From an uncultured Christensenellaceae bacterium (lineage in GTDB: Bacteria > Bacillota > Clostridia > Christensenellales > Borkfalkiaceae): 30,600 nt of DNA. Position numbers and translations under genes: made by a program. Shown in pieces: positions 1 through 5,635 of this stretch. The DNA is taken from assembly GCA_910588615.1 (NCBI GenBank), contig CAJUOI010000025.1, positions 1 through 30,600 on the forward strand, given 5' to 3'. The notes beneath the pieces were generated by a model, which did no database searches, had not been told where the DNA came from, and saw nothing but the letters and a program-made list of their open reading frames with translations. How positions within the stretch are numbered: position 1 is the stretch's first letter; the number at the start of each line of letters is the position of its first letter.

Positions 1-90
1 AAAGAGATACAGTATTATTACGCGAAACAAAAGGAATTAGACGGGGCGTCGCGTAGACGAGTTGAAGAATTTAAACGATACTTTTTATGA
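1..90 (+). CDS. C-terminal end of an unidentified protein (partial)
   Basis: Reading frame 1 is open from the window edge to a TGA at 88-90 and encodes about 29 residues, rich in Lys, Arg, Glu and Tyr (it ends ...RRRVEEFKRYFL). It overlaps the next gene's TTG start by 29 bases, as is usual in packed phage or plasmid gene strings. The fragment is too short to assign a family. The call rests on the open frame to the edge and the tight overlap; a chance frame is possible. Confidence 0.4.
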   Translation, partial: KEIQYYYAKQKELDGASRRRVEEFKRYFL

Positions 91-646
91 GATATTCAAC
101 GACTTAAAGAAAGCGAGACCCGCTTTAATGGGTTGCGATGCGGCGTTTCTGAGTATCGCGCACAAGATAACGGAGCAGTACGAGCTGGAATATCGTTTAC
201 TTGATTTAAAATGCCGTGTTGCCACGGAACAGGAAATCGCAAAGCTCGAAGCGCGCTACGACAGGCAGGTGCCGCAGCGTTGGCGGACGCGGTTCTTTCA
301 TCGGAGAAGGAAAAACTATGCTATGACGTTGACCGACGTCGAAGCGGACGAGGAAGCGAAGCAATACTATACGGATTTCATGAAAAGAATTGACGAGCTC
401 GCCGCTCAAATGCAGCTTGGCGAACAGTCGACCGACGGCGAGCAGGCGTCTGATGAAATAGACGGCGAATGGGAGATAGTAGAAGAAGCGCCCAAAGAAG
501 AGAAGGCGCCCGAGACCGTCGCGGCGAGTTCGGAGACGGCGCCGCGGGAGGCGAGCGCGGAAAGCACTCAGAGCGAAGAAGCGCCCAAAGAAGAGGAGGA
601 ACCGAAGAAGAAGTCCAAACGGCGCAAGTGCAAAGGCAGGGGGTAA
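62..646 (+). CDS. Hypothetical phage/plasmid-type protein with acidic-lysine tail
   Basis: The gene encodes 194 residues and I do not recognise a family. The first ~120 residues are predicted helical and charged, with a basic patch RRRKNY near residue 82. The last ~75 residues are low complexity: a Glu/Ala/Ser-rich stretch with repeated EEAPKEE motifs, then a basic end KKKSKRRKCKGRG. Such tails are usually disordered and could bind nucleic acid or a protein partner. The start is uncertain: TTG at 62 is the first in-frame start after a stop at 38-40, while ATG at 128 would shorten it by 22 residues; neither has a good ribosome binding site. The next gene starts 3 bases after its stop, so it probably belongs to one transcription unit with the neighbouring small genes. 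No function is inferred. Confidence 0.6.
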   Translation: MKNLNDTFYEIFNDLKKARPALMGCDAAFLSIAHKITEQYELEYRLLDLKCRVATEQEIAKLEARYDRQVPQRWRTRFFHRRRKNYAMTLTDVEADEEAKQYYTDFMKRIDELAAQMQLGEQSTDGEQASDEIDGEWEIVEEAPKEEKAPETVAASSETAPREASAESTQSEEAPKEEEEPKKKSKRRKCKGRG

Positions 647-649
647 AAT

Positions 650-892
650 ATGTGCGTGAAGGCAATCAGGCTTGATATGACGGAAGAGCTGCACTATAAA
701 GTATTTTCCGCCATGTTCGGCGACGAGCGGCGCGCGGTGAGGGTGAAGTTTCCAATCATTGCAAAGACGCTCGGCATTTCGGAGGAAGTGGTTCGGTACA
801 ACGTAAAAAAGCTGTTAAAGCTCGGCTATATCCGTATTCGGGACGAGGGCTACGAGCCGACGGAAAAGGTACTGTTTTTGAAAAAGAAATAG
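650..892 (+). CDS. Small winged-helix DNA-binding protein
   Basis: The gene encodes 80 residues. Residues ~30-75 read as a winged helix-turn-helix: a helix with KFPIIAKTLGISEEVVRYNVKKLLKLGYI, in which 'TLGISEEVVRYNVKKL' is a typical turn-and-recognition-helix pattern, followed by a short beta wing (IRIRDEGY). This suggests a small transcription factor or replication accessory protein of a phage or plasmid. The start ATG at 650 is supported by a purine-rich AGGGGG about 9 bases upstream; an ATG at 677 is an in-frame alternative. It lies 3 bases after the previous gene and 11 bases before the next. The target sequence cannot be told. Confidence 0.65.
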   Translation: MCVKAIRLDMTEELHYKVFSAMFGDERRAVRVKFPIIAKTLGISEEVVRYNVKKLLKLGYIRIRDEGYEPTEKVLFLKKK

Positions 893-903
893 AGGTGAGA
901 AAA

Positions 904-1107
904 ATGCCTTTTTATCCGATAAAACGTTATACGTTTATTTTTGATGACTGCGGAGTTTCCGACTATTTCCGTAGCCATAAAGACGCAAGGCGGCACGGGT
1001 GGGCGGTATCGAAGGATTATCGGAAGTGTTATTGTCCGTTCTGCGCTGCTGCACACCGAAATACAGGACGAAATGGTGTAAGACGTCGTACACCATTTCG
1101 TGCATGA
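904..1107 (+). CDS. Small Cys-containing protein, function unknown
   Basis: This 67-residue protein starts MPFYPIKRYTFIFDD. The motif CYCPFCAAAH around residues 42-51 provides a CxxC plus a nearby Cys and His, so a small metal-binding site is possible, but only one clear CxxC pair is present. I chose ATG 904 over GTG 895 because GAGGTGAG (892-899) makes a good ribosome binding site for 904. The 3' part contains a perfect 12-bp inverted repeat (1069-1080 with 1089-1100), which changes the coding sequence into NGVRRRTPF; this suggests that nucleic-acid structure, not protein, constrains that end. The gene overlaps the next start by 8 bases. I do not recognise the family. Confidence 0.45.
   Translation: MPFYPIKRYTFIFDDCGVSDYFRSHKDARRHGWAVSKDYRKCYCPFCAAAHRNTGRNGVRRRTPFRA
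1069..1100 (+). promoter_or_regulatory. Perfect 12-bp hairpin at the start of the initiator gene
   Basis: CGAAATGGTGTA (1069-1080) pairs exactly with TACACCATTTCG (1089-1100) around an 8-base loop, AGACGTCG. The right arm ends on the first base of the GTG start at 1100, and a third copy of GAAATGGTG follows at 1106-1114. The hairpin would sequester the start region of the next gene, and no ribosome binding site is visible there, so it may control translation or be a binding site for the neighbouring winged-helix protein. The function is inferred. Confidence 0.5.
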
Positions 1108-1993
1108 AATGGTGAAAATCGAAATTCACCATGTTTCGGATCCAACCGCATTTCGCGCGGTCAAAGAAGCGCGCAACGGCGGCTTGGTAAGACGGACGAA
1201 TAAAGTATCGGAATACGTCTTCGAAGGCGACGTCGGCGACGAGCGGCGTCTGTATTTAGAGGATTGGTGGTTCCACGCTAAATTCGGTCGCGGAGAAGAA
1301 GCCCGTACTCCGAATCCCGACGACGTTTTCGTATTTGCTTACATAAAATCATTTTACGACGAATACGGCGACAAATGGGAAATGTCAAGGCGGTATATTG
1401 CGAAAGGGTTGAATATATTGCGCGATAAGGTATGTAAGGCGGTAGACTTTTTTAAAGAGGCAGGGGTCTTGTTTACCGAGAAAGGCACGGAGCACAAAAG
1501 TAGGACAAAATTTAAAATCAGCAACAAGGCGCTACAAAAGGCGAAGGAAGCCACCGTAAAGCGTGCTAAAACGCCGAGTGCAGCCGTCCGAGAGGCAGAC
1601 GAAAAAGCGGCAATAGACCGCAGTTACGCGCGTAAGCGGGCGTTTGCGGAATGGAAGGCGAAGGAAAAGCAAGACCAAGCGAACGCCGATGAGACGTATC
1701 GTGCGGTGGAAGCAGAAATCAAACGCCTTGATATGGAAGCGGGAAAAGCCGCAGCCAACGTCGTGCTGGCAGAGGAAAACGGGAACGCAGAGCAGTATAA
1801 AACGGCGACCGAGCTGCTGAACGAGCTCACCGAGCGGAAGCGTGCAGCGCAGCAGCTGCGCAGGGAGAGCCTCGAACGGTTGGGCATAACGGAAGAAAGC
1901 CTGACGGCTCAGTACAGCTGCAAGAAGTGCTCCGATACGGGACATCTTCCCGACGGCAGGGTCTGCGAGTGTTACCCGAGGGGGCGACCATGA
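1100..1993 (+). CDS. Replication-initiator-like protein with DnaC/DnaI-type zinc motif, no AAA+ domain
   Basis: The protein has 297 residues (or 294 from ATG 1109). Residues ~55-150 resemble the winged-helix N-terminal domain of phage replisome organisers: PDDVFVFAYIKSFYDEYG, then helices and KAVDFFKEAGVL, then a basic wing (HKSRTKFKISNKAL). Residues ~150-265 are long Ala/Glu/Lys-rich helices, likely coiled coil. The end carries YSCKKCSDTGHLPDGRVCECYPRG, with Cys274, 277, 289 and 291. In DnaC/DnaI helicase loaders this Cys cluster sits just before the AAA+ ATPase domain. Here the gene stops eight codons or fewer after the cluster and no AAA+ domain follows in any frame. It is either a truncated loader fused to an initiator, or an initiator that borrowed the helicase-contact module. 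Start overlap with the preceding gene suggests coupled translation. The family reading is from motif memory. Confidence 0.6.
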   Translation: MHEMVKIEIHHVSDPTAFRAVKEARNGGLVRRTNKVSEYVFEGDVGDERRLYLEDWWFHAKFGRGEEARTPNPDDVFVFAYIKSFYDEYGDKWEMSRRYIAKGLNILRDKVCKAVDFFKEAGVLFTEKGTEHKSRTKFKISNKALQKAKEATVKRAKTPSAAVREADEKAAIDRSYARKRAFAEWKAKEKQDQANADETYRAVEAEIKRLDMEAGKAAANVVLAEENGNAEQYKTATELLNELTERKRAAQQLRRESLERLGITEESLTAQYSCKKCSDTGHLPDGRVCECYPRGRP

Positions 1994-2041
1994 CGCGGGC
2001 GGGTTCGGTAACTAAGCGGCGAATTGAATAAAAAAACGAAC

Positions 2042-2060
2042 AGCGCGGAGCCTCCGCGCT
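2042..2060. terminator. GC-rich hairpin after the initiator gene
   Basis: AGCGCGGA (2042-2049) pairs with TCCGCGCT (2053-2060). There is no T run after it on the plus strand, while an A7 run just before it would give a T tract on the minus strand. A second, longer hairpin follows at 2083-2112. Together they probably end transcription or protect the message end. Confidence 0.45.
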
Positions 2061-2082
2061 TATAGTCGTTCATAAACATGGA

Positions 2083-2112
2083 GGAAGGGCGTCCCGCGCG
2101 GGGCGCCTTTCC
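2083..2112 (+). terminator. Near-perfect 30-base palindromic hairpin
   Basis: The stretch GGAAGGGCG...CGCCTTTCC is a palindrome over 30 bases, broken only by G-T type mismatches that can pair in RNA. It is followed by TTATGC, so the T tract is weak. Likely a terminator or stabilising hairpin for the upstream gene string. Confidence 0.45.
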
Positions 2113-2174
2113 TTATGCTCTCGGGAAATATGATTTTTCGTACGATTTTGATAATTTTTGGATAGTCAAAAAAT

Positions 2175-2219
2175 GACGAAAAGATAATCCAAAGCGGACG
2201 AAAAGCGTAATCAAAAACG
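2175..2219. repeat. Two 22-23 bp direct repeats (iteron-like)
   Basis: Unit 1 (2175-2196) and unit 2 (2197-2219) both begin GACGAAAAG and continue with (A/C)(T/G)(A)ATC and an A-rich end; a partial third copy (GACAG) follows. An AT-rich run lies right after (about 2224-2258). Repeats plus an AT-rich region downstream of an initiator-like gene are the usual layout of a theta-type origin. Only two full copies are present, so this is tentative. Confidence 0.4.
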
Positions 2220-2261
2220 GACAGTATTACTATTCTACTTAATATTCAATAAATATAGGAC

Positions 2262-2285
2262 GCAAGCCGTTTTCGGGCGGCTTGC
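2262..2285. repeat. 8-bp stem hairpin
   Basis: GCAAGCCG (2262-2269) pairs with CGGCTTGC (2278-2285) over an 8-base loop. It lies at the right edge of the AT-rich patch. Possible terminator or origin border; nothing more can be said. Confidence 0.4.
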
Positions 2286-2462
2286 TTGTAGAACGCAGGA
2301 AGGTAGGGGGTTAAAACAGCCCGTCGAGTCCGTTTTTGCGACGTTTTCGTCCAAGTTTCAGGTGCAAAAATTTTTCTATAAAAATTTCCCCACAAAGGGA
2401 AAAATTTTTAAGAAAAAATTACACAATGCGGGAGGGACACCCTCACCCGCAACTTCGAACTA

Positions 2463-2503
2463 TGGAAAACGGCAAGCTCGCTCCGCTGCGCTTGCCGTTT
2501 TCT
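2463..2503. repeat. 13-bp inverted repeat with GCTCGCTCCGCTGCGC-like loop
   Basis: GAAAACGGCAAGC and its exact complement GCTTGCCGTTTTC flank the loop TCGCTCCGCTGC. The style recalls REP-like palindromes scattered between genes of GC-rich bacteria. A similar loop (GGCTCGCTACGCTCGCC) occurs inside the inverted repeat at 3470-3527, which suggests a repeat family in this genome. Confidence 0.45.
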
Positions 2504-2680
2504 TCCCAATAATCATAGCCTCGCCCCGGTCGCTTCCCCCGAACTTCCCCCAAACGGGCAAAAGGGCGCTTTGTTCGATGCCGGTGTTTTCTCCCTGCGA
2601 CGTGCACGGCGGAGCCCGAACCGAGCCGCCCCCCCCCGCGCCTTCCAAACGAATAAAACGGCAAAATTTACAAATAAAAA

Positions 2681-2701
2681 CTCCCGTACAAGGTACGAGA
2701 G
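2681..2701 (-). terminator. Minus-strand terminator
   Basis: CTCCCGTAC (2681-2689) and GTACGAGAG (2693-2701) form a 9-bp stem with one G-T pair and a 3-base loop. The A5 run at 2676-2680 becomes a T tract on the minus strand. It would be a second terminator behind the deaminase gene or the end of a lost minus-strand gene. Confidence 0.5.
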
Positions 2702-2793
2702 GGCAGAAACGGTATTTTTGGGGAAAATTGGGGAAAGTGTATTTGTAGGGAAGAGCGTTGAACCCAAAAAATAGAGAAAAATATTGAAAAAAA

Positions 2794-2837
2794 CACAAAA
2801 TACGGGAAAATCAATCGTCTTGACCCCGTATTTTGTG
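2794..2837 (-). terminator. Terminator of the deaminase gene
   Basis: CACAAAATACGGG (2794-2806) and CCCGTATTTTGTG (2825-2837) form a perfect 13-bp stem. Read on the minus strand it is followed by a T7 run (the A7 run before 2794, split by one C). It lies 54 bases after the deaminase stop, where a terminator is expected. Confidence 0.75.
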
Positions 2838-2891
2838 GTGGTGGAGCGATAGTAACCTAAAACGAATTTTTACTGCACGTTAAATTGAAAT

Positions 2892-3284
2892 TTATTTATG
2901 TCGTGGGTATTCAGGCATCAAATCAATCAATTTTGTTGTCCGTCCGTCTTTATCCAATAGTATTTCGATGTTTTCCACGTCTCCGCCTAAATGCATCATA
3001 AATTCTCTACAAATACCACAAGACGGAATTATATTACCATCTTTATATACTGATACCACTTTTGTAATCTCACTCTCGCCGTATGTAAGCATTGTCGATA
3101 AAGCATTTCTTTCCGCGCACATACCTATAGAGCCGTCCGTATCAATGCATATACCCTTATAAATATTACCTTTTTTCGTGAGTACGGCAGATGCCACGCT
3201 CCCTACCCACATTTTATTTGAAACATCATGGGGGTTCAAAACGCTCATTGCTTCGTCATATAACCTTTTCCATTCTTTGTCCAT
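2892..3284 (-). CDS. Cytidine / blasticidin-S deaminase-like protein
   Basis: The 130-residue protein has the zinc site of the cytidine deaminase superfamily: CAE at residues 56-58 (Cys56 as zinc ligand, Glu58 as proton shuttle) and PSCGIC with Cys89 and Cys92. The length and the C-terminal end (LIDLMPEYP) resemble blasticidin-S deaminases more than housekeeping cytidine deaminases. It would hydrolyse an amino group from a cytosine-type nucleoside or a nucleoside antibiotic in the cytoplasm. A ribosome binding site AGGAGT (minus strand, 3292-3297) supports the ATG at 3284. It has its own promoter and terminator, lies next to a mobile element and faces away from it, so it may be cargo, for example resistance. 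Substrate is not determined by sequence; ordinary cytidine salvage remains possible. Confidence 0.85.
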   Translation of the reverse strand: MDKEWKRLYDEAMSVLNPHDVSNKMWVGSVASAVLTKKGNIYKGICIDTDGSIGMCAERNALSTMLTYGESEITKVVSVYKDGNIIPSCGICREFMMHLGGDVENIEILLDKDGRTTKLIDLMPEYPRHK

Positions 3285-3405
3285 TGTTGTGTACTCCTAA
3301 ATAAATTCCAAGATTTGTGTTTTATCCATTATATGTTTTCTTACCGCTAAATTACTGTTTATAATCGCAAGCGATTGCTTCGTAACGCTCAAAATGAGCA
3401 AATAT

Positions 3406-3434
3406 ATTATAGCACAAACAAATGCTATTTTCAA
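3406..3434 (-). promoter_or_regulatory. Promoter of the deaminase gene
   Basis: On the minus strand TTGAAA (plus positions 3429-3434), a 17-base spacer and TATAAT (3406-3411) preceded by TGC form a near-consensus extended -10 promoter. The transcript would start near 3399 and have a ~115-base leader with a small hairpin GCTCA-TTT-TGAGC (3387-3399) and the inverted repeat AATCGC/GCGATT (3363-3376). A second TATAAT (3328-3333) closer to the gene has no clear -35. Confidence 0.6.
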
Positions 3435-3469
3435 GTGTATTAGATAGGCTAAAATAGATTTATGGCACT

Positions 3470-3527
3470 GTGGCGGGTGCTTGATATAACAAGCGGCTCG
3501 CTACGCTCGCCGTCAAGCACCCGCCAC
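3470..3527. repeat. 15-bp perfect inverted repeat
   Basis: GTGGCGGGTGCTTGA (3470-3484) and its exact complement (3513-3527) flank a 28-base loop containing GGCTCGCTACGCTCGCC. It sits at the left side of the Rep/recombinase element; a comparable long inverted repeat closes the right side at 7179-7316. Confidence 0.6.
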
Positions 3528-3566
3528 AAACCGACACAACGCAACGAAAAAGCAAGGACGGCAACG

Positions 3567-3614
3567 AAAAATCGGGGTTCGCGCGCAGGCTTTCCGCGAA
3601 ACCCCGATTTTTTT
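3567..3614 (+). terminator. Strong hairpin with T tract
   Basis: AAAAATCGGGGTTCGCG (3567-3584 region) pairs with CGCGAAACCCCGATTTTT (3595-3612) with one bulge, followed by more T. It would work in both directions because the left arm begins with an A run. No plus-strand gene ends just upstream, so it may insulate the element from readthrough. Confidence 0.6.
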
Positions 3615-3933
3615 CTTTTGCCCCGTTGCCTTAAACCTATGCTTTTTCATTACGGTGTGTTTTCCTTTCGGCGGTGTTATTCGCACCGTCCTTTTTTGTG
3701 CCGTTTACGTTCCGTAACCTTGCCGCTACTGTATGCGCTGTGTTATTACTTTTTAACACTTTTTGCACCGCAAACTGCCTATCAATGCCACCGCATTATT
3801 TTTTGCTCTGTGGTATAATCGTTTACGCTTAATAAGCAACGGGCAAAAAACTTTTTCCGCATACCGTGATAAAACGCTATTTTCAAGCCTTAAAAGTGTG
3901 GACTAAAAATTTTTCAAACTATTTTTACAAAAC

Positions 3934-4080
3934 CCCGTGGACTTTTGCCGTTTTCGCGGCTATATAGTGTAGGGGTATTGAAAACAGCCTAAAAAAGCGG
4001 TCAAATGTAAAAGTTTTGTGAAATTTTTATTTAGACCGTCAACTTTTGACCTTTCCCGTGGCTATTAGGTGAGGGGTATT
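3934..4080. repeat. Imperfect 46-bp direct repeat, ~100 bp apart
   Basis: Copy 1 (3934-3979) and copy 2 (4035-4080) share CCGT..ACTTTTG, a GGCTAT(A)TAG block and the end AGGGGTATT, about 75-80% identical by eye when one base is gapped. A GGTCAAA (3999-4005) / TTTGACC (4045-4051) inverted pair lies between and within them. Such duplicated blocks before a Rep operon may be Rep-binding sites, promoters or part of the double-strand origin. Confidence 0.45.
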
Positions 4081-4132
4081 TTATTTTTGCCATAGACAAC
4101 CCTATAAAATCTAAAACAAGGAGGTGCGAAAA

Positions 4133-4270
4133 ATGCTGAAAACCGAACTCGAAGTTATTGCCATAGGCGAGCCGAATTTATCGGCTTTGACGGAAAGCGA
4201 ACGGCGGCTATTCTTTGAAACGCTGTACGCAAGAGTTTTGGAATTAGCAAAAGAAAAGAAAGAAAATTAA
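4133..4270 (+). CDS. 45-residue protein of a recombinase-linked family
   Basis: The protein is MLKTELEVIAIGEP..., 45 residues, with a predicted beta start and an amphipathic helix (ESERRLFFETLYARVLELAKE). An excellent ribosome binding site AAGGAGGTG (4118-4126) precedes ATG 4133. It aligns without gaps over ~42 residues with the small protein at 9389-9544: both have ELEVI, a Gly three residues later, a Leu-containing turn, and a charged helix ending AKEK or AEKE. Each sits near a large serine recombinase. A role as recombination directionality factor or regulator is an idea only. It is first in the row with rep and the recombinase. Confidence 0.7.
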   Translation: MLKTELEVIAIGEPNLSALTESERRLFFETLYARVLELAKEKKEN

Positions 4271-4561
4271 CGTATTGTATCTAACGGTCAGAGTTGCAAC
4301 GTGTTACGACCACTCAAAAAATGAATGTATGTATGGTTAGGGGCGCAACGTGCTACGCCGCCCCACGAAAATTGAATATATCGGCTTAACGAATAGGCGT
4401 ATTGTATGATTGTACAGCCAAATAAGCGAGCGTAAAAGATTTCCGAATAAAAAAGGAACGCGCCGCACGAAACGGGCAAAGTACGGAACAAGTGTATTGT
4501 TTTGTATTTTGCCCGTTTTTTCTTTTTCCCAAAAAATCTAAATCACAAGGAGAACACCACA
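4271..4561 (+). promoter_or_regulatory. Leader between the small gene and rep: repeats and attenuator
   Basis: CGTATTGTAT occurs at 4271-4280 and 4398-4407, and GCAACGTG(T/C)TACG occurs at 4296-4308 and 4345-4357. The second copy lies in a hairpin GGGGCG/CGCCCC (4340-4345 and 4359-4364). These could be Rep-binding or nicking sites. The stretch ends in a terminator-like hairpin (4473-4521) that would limit rep expression, then the ribosome binding site AAGGAG at 4547-4552. Confidence 0.45.
4473..4521 (+). terminator. Terminator/attenuator upstream of rep
   Basis: CGGGCAAAGTAC (4473-4484) pairs with GTATTTTGCCCG (4504-4515) with one G-T pair, followed by T6 (4516-4521). It ends 40 bases before the rep start, so it either ends the small-gene transcript or attenuates rep, a known way to keep Rep levels low in rolling-circle plasmids. 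Confidence 0.65.
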
Positions 4562-5446
4562 ATGCCAATAAAAGACGCAAAAATTTACAACGACGGCAGT
4601 CATTTTATAGCCATACCGCCCGAAAACTTTACGAGTGGAAAGCATAAGAAACAACCGCCGAAATCTACTACCCAAGACACCAAAAAGCAAGCGTTTGAAA
4701 CGGCGTATAAAGAAAGCCAAAGCCTACCCAAGCGCGAGCGTAAAAAGTATATTGCCGAGAAATTGCAAAGCGAATTTGAAAACGCCGAGCAAACAAAGGA
4801 ATATACCGAGCAAAACATAGAACGCAAGAAAATCAATGCGGCGAAACGCCGTACACGGTTATGGCGCAAAGTCCGCTTGCAAAGTTGGAATTATTTTGTA
4901 ACTTTCACTTTCGATAGTAAAAAGCACGACGAAACCACTTTCAAAGAAACTTTACGCAATACGTTGAAACACCTTGTAAGCCGTAAGGGGTGGAAATATA
5001 TAGGCGTATGGGAACGCAGTCCAGACAAACAGCGATTGCATTTTCACGGCATATTCCATATACCCGAAAACGCTATGATAGGCAAATTAGAAACCATAAC
5101 GGACTATGACACGAAAAAACACCGCAAGCAAACGACATACCAAAATACGCATTTTCTCGAAAGGTTTGGGCGAAATGATTTCAAAGAGATATGCAGCCGA
5201 GATATAGAGCGTTCCGTTCGCTATCTACTCAAATACATAGAAAAGAGCGGCGAAAAACTTGTATTCGGCGGTAAATTGCCGACTTATATCAAGGGCAGTA
5301 TTCTCGACGAAGATATTATTTGTCCGACGGGAATAGACGATAAGAAAGTGATTTTATTCGACGATTTCACTTGCATAGACAAAGACGGCGTAGTTAGGGG
5401 CAAAGCCACGCCCGAAGTATTAGCGCAAATGCCCACAGCCAATTAA
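4562..5446 (+). CDS. HUH rolling-circle replication initiator (Rep)
   Basis: The protein has 294 residues from ATG 4562 (ribosome binding site AAGGAG at 4547-4552; an upstream ATG at 4502 lies inside the terminator hairpin and is rejected). The HUH motifs appear in order: motif 1 FVTFTF near residue 115, motif 2 LHFHGIF with His160 and His162 as metal ligands, and motif 3 YLLKY with Tyr221, Lys224 and Tyr225, one of which should be the nicking tyrosine. HUH Reps nick the double-strand origin, attach covalently to the 5' end and start rolling-circle replication. The N-terminal ~100 residues are Lys/Glu-rich and may bind DNA. A helicase domain is absent, as in plasmid-type Reps. A serine recombinase follows 189 bp downstream across a large palindrome, so the gene belongs to an integrating element, not a free plasmid. 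A relaxase role in transfer is a less likely alternative. Confidence 0.85.
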   Translation: MPIKDAKIYNDGSHFIAIPPENFTSGKHKKQPPKSTTQDTKKQAFETAYKESQSLPKRERKKYIAEKLQSEFENAEQTKEYTEQNIERKKINAAKRRTRLWRKVRLQSWNYFVTFTFDSKKHDETTFKETLRNTLKHLVSRKGWKYIGVWERSPDKQRLHFHGIFHIPENAMIGKLETITDYDTKKHRKQTTYQNTHFLERFGRNDFKEICSRDIERSVRYLLKYIEKSGEKLVFGGKLPTYIKGSILDEDIICPTGIDDKKVILFDDFTCIDKDGVVRGKATPEVLAQMPTAN

Positions 5447-5447
5447 A

Positions 5448-5606
5448 TTATTTACCTTTCGTCCGGTGGAGCGTAAACGACAACGCACTTTTTCGCAAGG
5501 GTAAAATGCACTACTTGCGTAGCCCTTGCAAAAAAGAACGGAAAGCATTTTATGCGTTATGACTTTTGCGTTGCCGTTTATTTTCGCTCTGCCGAAAGGT
5601 AAATAA
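5448..5606. repeat. 159-bp imperfect palindrome, candidate single-strand origin
   Basis: The left arm begins TTATTTACCTTTCG (5448-5461) and the right arm ends with its exact complement (5593-5606). Further in, GAGCG pairs with CGCTC, TAAACG(A/G)CAACGCA pairs with its complement, and the centre has TTTTTCGCAAGGG against CCCTTGCAAAAA. The region fits between rep and the recombinase and encodes nothing. Long folded non-coding palindromes beside rep are typical of single-strand origins of rolling-circle plasmids. Confidence 0.6.
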
Positions 5607-5635
5607 AAAATCCAATCTAAAAGGAGATTTCTCAA

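Larger units (their letters stand above)
1994..2891. other. Gene-free 900-bp stretch: hairpins, iteron-like repeats, two minus-strand terminators
   Basis: No convincing gene lies here. The frames that stay open are Pro- or Phe-rich and lack ribosome binding sites. In order it contains several hairpins (2042-2060, 2083-2112, 2262-2285), two 22-23 bp direct repeats (2175-2219) with an AT-rich patch after them, an A/T hairpin (2375-2411), a 13-bp inverted repeat (GAAAACGGCAAGC and its complement, within 2463-2503), a 9-bp stem minus-strand terminator (2681-2701), and the deaminase terminator (2794-2837). It looks like an element boundary plus an origin-like segment. Confidence 0.5.
3435..4132. 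other. Gene-free 700-bp stretch with palindromes and direct repeats
   Basis: No gene is supported. A frame open through 3462-3818 is Ser/Leu/Cys-rich, has no ribosome binding site and covers hairpins. The stretch holds a 15-bp inverted repeat (3470-3527), a strong terminator-like hairpin (3567-3614), an imperfect 46-bp direct repeat (3934-3979 and 4035-4080), and the leader of the next gene. It reads like the non-coding end or origin region of the rolling-circle element to its right. Confidence 0.5.

Noticed and set aside
2362..2748. A 128-codon plus-strand frame
   Set aside because: No ribosome binding site, low-complexity Pro/Lys composition, and it runs through several inverted repeats and a terminator.
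3462..3818. A 118-codon plus-strand frame
   Set aside because: It covers two strong hairpins, lacks a ribosome binding site and has an implausible Ser/Phe/Cys composition.
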